This document shows, piece after piece, positions 14,639-21,528 of a stretch of DNA of 64,000 nt. The stretch is from assembly GCA_022843785.1 (NCBI GenBank), contig JALHMZ010000010.1:62001-126000 (forward strand). Direction: 5' to 3'. The stretch is from Nitrospira sp. Its GTDB lineage: Bacteria > Nitrospirota > Nitrospiria > Nitrospirales > Nitrospiraceae. Made by a program: the position numbers and the translations under genes. How positions within the stretch are numbered: position 1 is the first letter of the stretch; every line of letters begins with the position of its first letter. The notes beneath the pieces were generated by a model. The model ran no database searches. It worked only from the letters and a program-made list of their open reading frames with translations, and had not been told where the DNA came from.

Positions 14639-15899
14639 TATGCCAGGTGGTGGCACATATCATATGATGATTTTCAATGACTTGCAGATGTTCAGAGCGG
14701 CTGGGGAAGCCTTCTAAGCTGAGGGTCGTTGGTTCGATTCCAACCGGGCGCACCATATACTCAACAGGTTGCACGTTTCGCCGTTCTTCTCTCACCCCAT
14801 CGGTCACGGTTTTGGTCACGGTTTCCGCCAGACTCCCCAGGTTGACCGCGTCGCGTAAGTGGCGCGGATCAAGATGGCTATAGCGCATGGTGGTCTGAAT
14901 GTTCCGATGGCCGAGGATCTCCTTGACGGCCAAGACATTCACGCCCGCCATAATCCTTCTCGATGCAGCGGTGTGACGCAAGGTGTGCCACGACGCGCCC
15001 ACGATACCCGCCCGCTTCAATGCTGTCTCGAATGCTCGGCGCAGGAAGGCTCGGCTATCCATGGGCTTCATGGGATCGACGAGGCCAGGGAAGACCCATG
15101 GGGACCGGGCCCAGGACTCAAAGGACCGAAGAATAGTCTTCGCCTGTTCGCTGAGCGGGACATAGCGCGTCTTTCCCCCTTTGGGCATGGGCAACGTCAG
15201 CAGCCCGACCTCAATGTCTGTGTGTTCCCACCGAAGGCTGAACAGTTCTTCGCGCCGCAGCCCGGTTTCAACCGCCAACGCGACAAGCTGCCAATCCTTC
15301 AGGTCCATCACGCCTCGCAAGCGGGTCAATTCCTCGTCGGAGAGGAACCGGGTTTTCGAGACTTCAGGAAAGAACGTGATTCCGGCAACCAGGTTGCGCA
15401 TGACCTTGCCGTCTTTCAGCGCCAAATTGAAGGCGTGCTTGAGATAGGCGAAATGTCGATTGATGGTGCTATCACTCCACATGCGTTTCGGTTGCCAGGT
15501 TTTTGGAGCCTGAGCAGGTCGTGGCCGCATTTTAAGTTGTAGGCGTCGTTGGTGCTGTCGCAGGGTATCGGTCGTGATTTCCGTGAGCAGCTGCCGTCCG
15601 AACCAGAGGGACCAGCGGCGGTTATAGAGAGTCTCATTGACGCGGTTGCGGTTTGCGCTGCCGTCCAGGCAACGTTTGAGCCAGGCCCGCAGCGTCAGGT
15701 CTTGTTTGGCGGCGAACTTCTCCGGAAAATACTTTTCTTCCCGGATGTCTGCTTTGAGCCGTTGGTAGACCGCCTTCGCCTGGCTCTTGTTGTCGCAGCG
15801 GTACCACTTCTCCCGCCCGTTGTGCGTGATCCTGACCCACCAGCCCTGACGCCCCTTCCGTTGCAGAATGCCGCGATCACCCTTACTTGGTTGTGCCAT
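14523..15899 (-). CDS. int: Tyrosine-type integrase reading through att
   Basis: The start at 15899 is preceded by GGAGGG on the coding strand. The order is an N-terminal AP2-like arm-binding domain (GWWVRITHNGREKWYRCDNKSQAKAV), a SAM-like core-binding domain (about residues 60-170) and a catalytic domain. The catalytic domain shows TGLRREEL (Arg), PKGGKTRYVPL (Lys), SWHTLRHT (His-x-x-Arg), LGH and the nucleophile in MRYSHL. The frame then crosses the att core (VRPVGIEPTTLSLEG is antisense tRNA) and runs into prophage A sequence until 14523. In the excised circle the same frame would stop about 14 codons past the core. Confidence 0.95.
   Translation of the reverse strand: MAQPSKGDRGILQRKGRQGWWVRITHNGREKWYRCDNKSQAKAVYQRLKADIREEKYFPEKFAAKQDLTLRAWLKRCLDGSANRNRVNETLYNRRWSLWFGRQLLTEITTDTLRQHQRRLQLKMRPRPAQAPKTWQPKRMWSDSTINRHFAYLKHAFNLALKDGKVMRNLVAGITFFPEVSKTRFLSDEELTRLRGVMDLKDWQLVALAVETGLRREELFSLRWEHTDIEVGLLTLPMPKGGKTRYVPLSEQAKTILRSFESWARSPWVFPGLVDPMKPMDSRAFLRRAFETALKRAGIVGASWHTLRHTAASRRIMAGVNVLAVKEILGHRNIQTTMRYSHLDPRHLRDAVNLGSLAETVTKTVTDGVREERRNVQPVEYMVRPVGIEPTTLSLEGFPSRSEHLQVIENHHMICATTWHIMPVSAWRMANKWPTETTAPPAASRHDTGRRCLRRACA
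14631..14668. other. Palindromes flanking the att core
   Basis: TGGCATA-A-TATGCCA (14631-14645) has perfect 7-base arms, and ATCATATGAT (14659-14668) is a perfect palindrome. They lie 43-80 bases left of the att core, on the prophage A side. They could be accessory binding sites for prophage A's recombination proteins, or a weak terminator. No T-run follows. Confidence 0.4.
14711..14756 (+). repeat. att repeat 1: 3' half of tRNA-Arg(TCT)
   Basis: The 46-base segment starts in the anticodon loop (CTTCTAA) and runs through the T arm (GTTGG-TTCGATT-CCAAC), the acceptor strand and encoded CCA at 14753-14755. The 5' half of the tRNA is not upstream, so this is not a gene but an attachment core. 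An identical copy sits at 22104-22149. It marks both the right end of prophage A and the left end of element B. Confidence 0.9.
14802..14824 (+). repeat. Candidate integrase arm-type sites, int side
   Basis: Two direct copies of GGTCACGGTTT at 14802-14812 and 14814-14824 (12-base period) lie 45 bases from the core, inside the 3' part of int. The same word recurs as a four-copy array near the other end of the element (21939-21984), in the same orientation. Paired arrays at set distances either side of a core are what arm-type integrase binding sites look like. Confidence 0.6.
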
Positions 15900-16812
15900 G
15901 TTTCCGCCCTCCTTTTTTCTTGGCTTCCTTGCTCTCTCGCCGCTGGGGCCGAGTCCAAAACTTTCCCTTACATGTGCCTGGGCACCATTTCCCGCTCTGG
16001 TTCTTTGAGCGATCCACAAACCACGCCGGGCAACGCCGACATCGCTTAAGGCGTTTCCATCCACCATCCTGAAAATAGTAGTGCCAGAGGTGCCACAGCA
16101 TTTCCCCCGTTTCATCACGCCAGGAGACGCCCGCGAATGGTGGCTTCTTCCAATCTTCAATGAACGTATCAGATGATGTCACGATCCTTTGCTCAATACG
16201 TGGCCGGGGCATGGGCGGGGTAACTACGCATTCGTACTGCGCTGCGATATCTTCGCGGATCTTCCCATTCTCTGATGGAATTCTCCCCTGTTGAACCCAT
16301 TTGTTAACGTAAAATGGTTGCACGCCCAGACGCTCTGCGGCCTCAGGAATCGTCAGCCAGCGTGCCTCGTCCGTGGCGTCTGATGTCACGAGTGATTCTT
16401 TCTTGATGAGTGGCGGGGCGTTGATCGTAACATCGGCACGGTCCTTGTCTGCCACAGATTGCCTCGGGACGCTCGCAGTTACCCTCTCGCCTTTTTCTAA
16501 TCGCATCACGGGGTATTCAATCCGCATCGTGACGGGGTGTTGAGCTGCCGCTGTATTGAATCGCTTGGCGGACTCAGTGAGGCCGTTGCCGGTACCATCC
16601 ATTGGCGGGCCGCCAATGATGTGTTCGGCCAGGCTCCAGACCGTACATTGCGTGCGCTCGATCGGGGCGCAATCCTGCCCGGCCACCAATGTTCTCAACA
16701 TAGGCATCTCGTTGAGACGATCCGCGATGATGCGCAGGCCAGCGGCCTGCCTCTTCTGGGGTACACGCCCACCAGAGTCGGAAAATTTATTCCTGCCAGT
16801 TCGTTGCCGCAT
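15883..16812 (-). CDS. HTH plus CGNR-like zinc-finger regulator
   Basis: The 309-residue protein has AAGGAAG upstream of its start and ends overlapping the int start by 17 bases, so the two are probably co-transcribed. An excisionase/MerR-like helix-turn-helix lies at about residues 150-180 (WLTIPEAAERLGVQPFYVNKWVQQGRIP). The C terminus has CRRCPAWFVDRSKNQSGKWC...CKGKFW, close to the CGNR zinc-finger pattern (W..C.R C..F.D.S.N..R.WC...CG), then a basic tail. It probably represses or activates the divergent operon and may assist excision. I do not know this domain pairing from a named family. Confidence 0.65.
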   Translation of the reverse strand: MRQRTGRNKFSDSGGRVPQKRQAAGLRIIADRLNEMPMLRTLVAGQDCAPIERTQCTVWSLAEHIIGGPPMDGTGNGLTESAKRFNTAAAQHPVTMRIEYPVMRLEKGERVTASVPRQSVADKDRADVTINAPPLIKKESLVTSDATDEARWLTIPEAAERLGVQPFYVNKWVQQGRIPSENGKIREDIAAQYECVVTPPMPRPRIEQRIVTSSDTFIEDWKKPPFAGVSWRDETGEMLWHLWHYYFQDGGWKRLKRCRRCPAWFVDRSKNQSGKWCPGTCKGKFWTRPQRRESKEAKKKGGRKHGTTK

Positions 16813-16929
16813 CCAGGCTTCCTTTTGTTAGATGCACACGGCTAACCTGTTTGATCGTGATCACACAATAAACTAAGCTATGACCAACAGTCAACAGCGG
16901 TTACACAGGCTCATTACGGAGGTGAATTG
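16813..16929. promoter_or_regulatory. Divergent control region of element B
   Basis: The 117 bases between the leftward regulator-int pair and the rightward replication operon hold a perfect palindrome TGATC-GT-GATCA (16852-16863) and GTTAG...CTAAC arms (about 16828-16845). A TTGATC hexamer starting one base before the palindrome is 17 bases from TAAGCT, a weak promoter-like pair. This looks like the operator/promoter switch of the element. GGAGGT precedes the rightward gene. Confidence 0.5.
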
Positions 16930-17124
16930 ATGGCAAGTGATGATCGGCTTTTGCGAGTTCCAGAGGTGGCGATCCTGTTGGGGCTCAAGCCTTCCACGGT
17001 CCGGCGCATGATCCATGAACGGACCATTGATACCGTTCGACCGACGCCGCGAGCGGTCCGAATTCCGCTCAAGGTGGTCGAGGAGCGGATCAAGGCGGGG
17101 TATCGCCCGGCGATCGTCCGATGA
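16930..17124 (+). CDS. Excisionase / AlpA-like DNA-binding protein
   Basis: The ATG at 16930 has GGAGGT six bases upstream. The 64-residue product is one winged helix-turn-helix of the MerR/excisionase type: LLRVPEVAILLGLKPSTVRRMIHERTIDTVRPTPRAVRIPLKVVEERI. It is the first gene of the rightward operon, opposite int, where satellites and phages keep the AlpA activator or Xis. It probably bends att DNA for excision or activates transcription. The stop overlaps the next start (ATGA). Confidence 0.75.
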   Translation: MASDDRLLRVPEVAILLGLKPSTVRRMIHERTIDTVRPTPRAVRIPLKVVEERIKAGYRPAIVR

Positions 17125-17567
17125 CGCTCGAAGAAATTTCATCCCGACTCGACGGGGTACGCCGGATGCGGGCAGGTTTCACGGCACGATGCCCAGCCCA
17201 TGATGACCGGTCGCCGTCGTTGTCTATCACGGAGCGGGACGGAAAAATTTTGCTGCATTGTTTTTCCGGCTGCTCAATCAGTGCGATTACCGAAGCAATA
17301 GGGGTTTCCGTGAAGGATCTCTTCGTCGATGCGGCGATTGATCCCCGCGACAGAGCGCAGCACCGGGCCCAACAGGAGCGGCAACGACGGGAACGTGAAC
17401 TTCGACGTGAGGCTGATGGCTATACCATTGATGCCTGCAAAACCGCGCAGCATTTCATTGAATCTCGGCGCAACCTGGACATTACGCTATGGAGCGACGG
17501 ACAACTGAACGATGAACTGAACGCGCTGGCTGTGGCCTACGCGCTGATCGAGTCGGAGGGATTATGA
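17121..17567 (+). CDS. CHC2-type primase zinc-finger protein
   Basis: The 148-residue protein has ARCPAHDDRSPSLSITERDGKILLHCFSGCS, the Cys-x2-His...Cys-x3-Cys zinc-binding module of DnaG-type primases (residues about 24-52). A helical charged region follows (RAQQERQRRERELRREADG). The Toprim catalytic domain is missing, so alone it should not synthesise primers. Paired by ATGA overlap with the ATPase gene, it probably helps that protein recognise DNA or load a host primase. Confidence 0.8.
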   Translation: MTLEEISSRLDGVRRMRAGFTARCPAHDDRSPSLSITERDGKILLHCFSGCSISAITEAIGVSVKDLFVDAAIDPRDRAQHRAQQERQRRERELRREADGYTIDACKTAQHFIESRRNLDITLWSDGQLNDELNALAVAYALIESEGL

Positions 17568-18619
17568 TCGACACGGCTGAAGAATTGTTGGAGTCCAGAA
17601 GTGCTTTGAAGGACGCAATCGGTCGAGTGCAGCGGGCGGTGATGCAGCTACCGCGAGAGGAAGCAGTCAATGCAGTTTCTGCTCAGGCGGAACCGGTTGA
17701 CACCCATCCGCCAGCCAAACCGCTCTCCGATGCCCTTATCAGTTATGCGGGGCTGCTCGCACTCAACCTTCCTGAACGGCCTCGCCATATCACATGGCTC
17801 CCTGAGGGTGGCAATGCGATGGTGCATGGTCCGCGTGGAGTCGGAAAGACGTTCATCCAATTAACCTTGGCCGCATCACTCGCGACGGGGCAAGACTTTT
17901 TGAAGTGGCCGGTCTCCGCACCGGTTGGCGTCTTGTATGTGGATGGTGAGATGCAAGCCGATGAATTGCGCGATCGAACGACGGCCTTACTCGACGTGGA
18001 GCCCGTTGCCCCACTGGAATTTCTGACGAGCCAGCTGGTCTATCAACGATGCGGGCAAGATCTGGTACTCACTCGTGATGATGTGCGAGCCGAGATTACG
18101 ACCATCCTCGACGCCAGACCTGACATTCGCGTGCTTGTGCTCGATAACATTTCTTGCCTCTTCAGTGGGATCAATGAAGACTCCAAACAGGACTGGGAGC
18201 CAATTAACGCTTGGCTGATCCGGTTGCGGCATCGTGGGCTTGCAACAGTCTTAGTTCACCACAGTGGAAAATCCGGCCAGCAACGGGGCACGAGTGGCCG
18301 CGAAGATTCCCTCGACACGGTGATCCAACTCACGAAACCCGCCGGGGCTGATGCGCGGGAAGGGTGCCATTTTGAGCTGACCTTTACGAAGTGCCGGAGC
18401 GTGACGGGGGAGGAAGTCGCCCCTCTCGATGTCCATCTCCAAACGGTCGGAGACAGGCTTCAATGGCATTGGCAGCCGATCGAGGAGAGCATCCAGAAGC
18501 GGGCTATTGCTCTTATCGCCGAGGGCGTGACGGGAACCATTGAGCTGGCCGAAGAGCTAGGGGTGTCCAAGGGCTACGCCTCGAAACTCTTACGGAAGCA
18601 TAAGACAGGTGGTCTATGA
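17564..18619 (+). CDS. RepA-like RecA-fold ATPase/helicase
   Basis: The 351-residue protein carries Walker A GPRGVGKT at residues 89-96, VLYVDGEM at about 127-134, a Walker B-like VLVLDNIS near residue 200 and VLVHHSGKSGQQRGTSGREDSLD after it. This is the RepA/RSF1010-type hexameric helicase fold (AAA_25). The C terminus ends in a small HTH (GTIELAEELGVSKGYASKLLRK), which could bind the repeat array that starts five bases beyond the gene. It probably drives autonomous replication of element B after excision. Confidence 0.85.
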   Translation: MIDTAEELLESRSALKDAIGRVQRAVMQLPREEAVNAVSAQAEPVDTHPPAKPLSDALISYAGLLALNLPERPRHITWLPEGGNAMVHGPRGVGKTFIQLTLAASLATGQDFLKWPVSAPVGVLYVDGEMQADELRDRTTALLDVEPVAPLEFLTSQLVYQRCGQDLVLTRDDVRAEITTILDARPDIRVLVLDNISCLFSGINEDSKQDWEPINAWLIRLRHRGLATVLVHHSGKSGQQRGTSGREDSLDTVIQLTKPAGADAREGCHFELTFTKCRSVTGEEVAPLDVHLQTVGDRLQWHWQPIEESIQKRAIALIAEGVTGTIELAEELGVSKGYASKLLRKHKTGGL

Positions 18620-18840
18620 AAAAGTTTCCTAGGGTTTCCTCGAAGGTTTCCTCGTCGGTTCAAGAGTTTCCTATTTTCGCTGTGCGGTTTCCCGCAAGGA
18701 AACTAGGAAACTTTCTGCGGATCGTCGCTCTAGGAGCGGGGTTGCAGGGTTTCCTCCCGTGGAAACCGGAAACCTGCCAGGAAACCCAAAGTTTCCTCAC
18801 GGTTTCCTCAAGCGGTTTCCCGACCTGTGAGGGGTCGTGA
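18616..18840 (+). CDS. Doubtful 74-residue ORF over the iteron array
   Basis: The ATG overlaps the ATPase stop (ATGA) and the stop overlaps the next gene, so it could be translated. The product is low-complexity, with repeated FP, VSS and ETC segments that follow from the DNA hexamer array rather than from a fold. I treat the coding call as weak and the DNA repeats as the main feature of this stretch. Confidence 0.3.
   Translation: MKKFPRVSSKVSSSVQEFPIFAVRFPARKLGNFLRIVALGAGLQGFLPWKPETCQETQSFLTVSSSGFPTCEGS
18624..18820. repeat. Array of 14 GTTTCC hexamers, candidate replication origin
   Basis: GTTTCC occurs on the + strand at 18624, 18634, 18646, 18666, 18687, 18749, 18791, 18802 and 18815, and as GGAAAC at 18698, 18706, 18761, 18768 and 18780. 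That is fourteen copies in 197 bases, where about 0.1 would be expected by chance. Most steps are 10-13 or 20-21 bases, close to one or two helical turns. The array follows the RepA-like gene directly. An iteron origin is the best reading; an operator array is possible. Confidence 0.7.
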
Positions 18841-19145
18841 TGTCTACAGCCGTAGCCACCTGCCCCAAATGTGCCGCAAGGGTCAACGTTCACTGGAAGG
18901 CTTGTCTTGTGTGCCGAACTCCAATTGACGCGGGAGCCCATCACGATGAGCAAGCCGGTACCGTTCCCATGCCGGGGGCTCACATTGCGTGGATACGTCA
19001 GGACGGCACCCAGGTACGGGGCATTGTCGATCAAGTGTTGGTCGAACCTGGCGCGGTGTGGGTCTTCGTAAGCTTTGCTGGTGGAGGGTGGGCCGTACTG
19101 AATCCACGAACGGTTAAGCTGAATGTCCTCCCTGACAATGTATGA
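18840..19145 (+). CDS. Zinc-ribbon protein of element B
   Basis: The ATG at 18840 has GAGGGG upstream; a GTG three bases earlier is also possible. The 101-residue product starts with CPKC...CLVC (residues about 8-26), a four-Cys zinc ribbon. It ends with an SH3-like beta segment (AHIAWIRQDGTQVRGIVDQVLVEPGAVWVFVSFAGGGWAVLNPRTV). It is part of the replication operon. A DNA-binding or partner-binding role is inferred. Confidence 0.6.
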   Translation: MSTAVATCPKCAARVNVHWKACLVCRTPIDAGAHHDEQAGTVPMPGAHIAWIRQDGTQVRGIVDQVLVEPGAVWVFVSFAGGGWAVLNPRTVKLNVLPDNV

Positions 19146-19494
19146 CAGGAGAACGATGGGGTGCGATGGCCTACGCGAATGGATGATCGAGAGAGATGGA
19201 GAGGGTTATCTTAGACCGAGCCTCCCTTTTTGTTCTCGCGATCCGGCCCGGCTCCCGGTGTCTGGATATACGACATAAACGACATTGACGACCAAACGTT
19301 ACCGACGACACGCCCGCGTCCGAACTGAAACGGATGCTGCACCCGCTTTTGTACCGAACTGGGGTCTGACCCGTGACTAATTCCGTGACCATAGGGACAG
19401 GCTCCACGCAACCACTCACGGAGAAAGGAGCTTTTCCCGTCAACCCTCAGATGACGCAGCTTAATCACTCTCAATCATACAAGGAGGTTCTTCC
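19146..19494. other. Non-coding gap between early and late halves of element B
   Basis: I see no convincing gene in these 349 bases. The stretch separates the tightly overlapping replication operon from the packaging-type genes and ends in a strong AAGGAGG Shine-Dalgarno, so it is the natural place for a late promoter. No consensus promoter or palindrome could be assigned with confidence. Confidence 0.5.
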
Positions 19495-20145
19495 ATGCCA
19501 TTCATGAAAAAGCTAACCGATCGAGGTGAAGCTCTTCGTGCCGAGGTCGCAACCCACGAAAAGATTGTCAGGCGATCCAGGGACAAGGTCGCCAATCTGC
19601 GCGAGGGGCTGGTGCAGGCCAAACGGGCCGCCGTTGAGGCGGAACAGGGCTTCAAGGACGCCTTCAAGGGTGGGTCCGACGCCGAGGCCGCGCAAACAGT
19701 CTGGCGCGACTGGCAGGAAAAGAAAGCTCAGGTTGAATTTGCCCAAGGGGCATTGGATGCTGCCGAGGAAGAGCTTCGCGTCTCGCAGGGCCAACTCGAT
19801 GCAGCGCAACACGCGCTGAATACGGAAGTCGCGCAGACCGAAACCGACAAACTCAGGGCCCTTGCCGACGAGATCGACACCTTGCTTGACCGGATTGCGG
19901 GCAAGATGGCCGATTGGATCAAAGCATCGGAAGCCGTTCGCGGCATCGGGAGCAATGAACTGTCGCAGAAGCTCGCGTCAGCCGAACTCGGCCTGAAATA
20001 TGTCCTGCTCAACAATTGCGGGCACCCCGGTTGCCGGACGGGGATGGCAGGCTTAATGCCAGGCACGCCGAAGCGGTTCTTGGAATTTCAGCCCACGCCT
20101 CACGATATCGAGCGCGTCTTGAGCCCCAAGAAGGTGCTGCGATGA
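19495..20145 (+). CDS. Coiled-coil protein upstream of terS
   Basis: The 216-residue protein has a strong AAGGAGG site. Residues 10-150 are nearly all helical with heptad-like spacing (RDKVANLREGLVQAKRAAVEAEQGF; AAEEELRVSQGQLDAAQHAL). A small C-terminal domain carries NNCGHPGCRTG, a possible metal site, and a LEFQPTPHDIERVLSP tail. It overlaps terS by four bases. Similar coiled-coil proteins precede terminase in some phages, but I do not recognise a named family. Confidence 0.65.
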   Translation: MPFMKKLTDRGEALRAEVATHEKIVRRSRDKVANLREGLVQAKRAAVEAEQGFKDAFKGGSDAEAAQTVWRDWQEKKAQVEFAQGALDAAEEELRVSQGQLDAAQHALNTEVAQTETDKLRALADEIDTLLDRIAGKMADWIKASEAVRGIGSNELSQKLASAELGLKYVLLNNCGHPGCRTGMAGLMPGTPKRFLEFQPTPHDIERVLSPKKVLR

Positions 20146-20711
20146 ATCACGGCGGAGACCCCCCGGACGCTGCGGCCCCTGAAGGTCTGGGTACGGTCTC
20201 GAAGAGGCGACGGGACTATGCACTGTTGCTCGCGCAAGGTGTGCCCAGTGCCGAAGCTGCCCGGCGAAGCGGCTTCAGCCCCAGCTACGCCAAAAAACTG
20301 AAACGCCACACGAAGGATGATCGGTCCATGCAGGCCGCGTTTGCGCAGGCTGAAGCGATCGTGAAGGAGGTGGCGCAGTACGATGTAACAGCCGCATTCG
20401 CTGAAATCGCCGAGTTCATCGAATTTGCCAAGGCACGTAAGAATCCGATGGCGGTCTTCAAAGCCGTTGAGCTGAAAGCCAGACTGGCTGGTCTCTTGAT
20501 CGAACGGCGAGAAATCGTGACGGTCGATATTACCGGCGCCCTCGAAGACGCTCGCCGTCGTGTCGGCCCGTTGCCGACGCTCGCCTTGCCGGTGTCCGAT
20601 GATCGGCCCACAGGCAAAGGCACACGATCGAAGAACCGTTCACCATCAGGGCAAAACGATGACGGGGGGGGTGTACCGGGGGGTGGGGGGCCGATTGGCG
20701 GGACCGCGTAG
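20142..20711 (+). CDS. terS: Terminase small subunit-like protein
   Basis: The ATG at 20142 overlaps the previous stop (ATGA). An upstream in-frame extension to 20016 lies wholly inside the previous gene and is not used. The 189-residue product has an HTH (AQGVPSAEAARRSGFSPSYAKKLKRH), a central oligomerisation segment, NPMAVFKAVELKARLAGLLIERREIVTVDITGAL, which is highly typical of small terminases, and a Gly-rich tail encoded by G-runs. It would recognise DNA for packaging. No large subunit follows. Confidence 0.8.
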   Translation: MNHGGDPPDAAAPEGLGTVSKRRRDYALLLAQGVPSAEAARRSGFSPSYAKKLKRHTKDDRSMQAAFAQAEAIVKEVAQYDVTAAFAEIAEFIEFAKARKNPMAVFKAVELKARLAGLLIERREIVTVDITGALEDARRRVGPLPTLALPVSDDRPTGKGTRSKNRSPSGQNDDGGGVPGGGGPIGGTA

Positions 20712-20794
20712 CAGACGGGGTACCTTCGCCCTGTCTGGACTCGTGTTTCTCTTATTTTTTTGCAGGGCCTCACGTAAGGCCAGAAAGGTACAAT

Positions 20795-21457
20795 ATGGAT
20801 GAATCACAACCGACCGCAACGATCACGCCAGAGCCGCCGCTGCCCGCGCCGAATCAGTCGCTCGCGCCGAGTGAAGCGGAGACCATGGCGGGATGGCTCA
20901 AGGACGATCTCGCGAAAGGGAAGTTGACGCCGGAGCAGTACCGGCAGGCAGTGACCGAGCTGGGCGCTGGTGAGTTGGACCCTAAGCCCGACACACGCAC
21001 CCCGGAGCAGAAACAGCTCGACGCCCAATTCCCTGCCGCGAAGCCGTCCGACTACGCGCTGCGATTGACGCCGCCCGGCACCGATGATGCGGTTCTTACG
21101 CCGGAAATGAAACAGTTCGACGCCATGGCGCGAACGTGGCTTGCGGGAGCAGAATTCCCAAAACCCCTTGGGGATTCGCTGATCCGACAAGCCGAACAGA
21201 CCTTGCTGACGACGGGGAAGATGAATGAGGCGCAACTAGAGGCCTACGGACAGGCGGAGTTCACAAAGCTTGAGGCGGTCTACGGCAATACACTGGGGGA
21301 CAAGCTCCGGCGGGCTGGGCACATGGTGGCCGAACTAGAGACGAAGCAGCCAGGCCTCAAGCGATTGCTTCAGACCAAAGGCATCGGCGATAGTGCGATG
21401 GTCGCCAGTTTGTTGATCCAACAGGCGGAGCGGTATTTCACCCGGCGGAGGCGGTAA
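20795..21457 (+). CDS. Scaffold-like acidic phage protein
   Basis: The 220-residue protein has a proline-rich N terminus (TPEPPLPAPNQSLAP). KLTPEQYRQAVTELG, KPSDYALRLTPPGTDD and a helical C-terminal half (KLEAVYGNTLGDKLRRAGHMVAELE, GIGDSAMVASLLIQQAERYFTRRRR) follow. This is the layout of capsid scaffolding proteins: acidic middle, PSDY.L..P motif and a basic capsid-binding end. No capsid gene accompanies it. In a satellite it could act on a helper's capsid assembly; in a relic it is a leftover. Confidence 0.55.
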   Translation: MDESQPTATITPEPPLPAPNQSLAPSEAETMAGWLKDDLAKGKLTPEQYRQAVTELGAGELDPKPDTRTPEQKQLDAQFPAAKPSDYALRLTPPGTDDAVLTPEMKQFDAMARTWLAGAEFPKPLGDSLIRQAEQTLLTTGKMNEAQLEAYGQAEFTKLEAVYGNTLGDKLRRAGHMVAELETKQPGLKRLLQTKGIGDSAMVASLLIQQAERYFTRRRR

Positions 21458-21528
21458 ATGCGCTGCCTTGACTTCTCACCTATATGATCCTAGCCTTCTT
21501 AAGTAAGCCCCCCCCTCCAAGGAGCATT

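Larger units (their letters stand above)
1..14756 (+). mobile_element. Prophage A, right-hand (late gene) part
   Basis: About thirty closely packed genes on one strand, many sharing ATGA or GTGA stop-start overlaps, run in standard tailed-phage order: connector, tail terminator, tail tube, G/GT chaperones, tape measure, tail tip, lysis. No contractile sheath or baseplate genes are seen, so siphovirus morphology is inferred. The element enters from the left edge of the window, so capsid, portal, terminase and any integrase are not visible. It ends at the tRNA-Arg att repeat at 14711-14756. The intact tRNA should lie at its unseen left end. Confidence 0.9.

Noticed and set aside
14711..14756. 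tRNA-Arg gene
   Set aside because: Only the 3' half from the anticodon loop on is present; the upstream bases do not form D arm or acceptor 5' strand. The same holds at 22104-22149.
1..14756. Diversity-generating retroelement acting on a tail protein
   Set aside because: No reverse transcriptase gene and no template/variable repeat pair were seen in the window.
20016..20141. Upstream extension of terS
   Set aside because: It lies inside the preceding coiled-coil gene; ATG 20142 with an ATGA overlap is the natural start.
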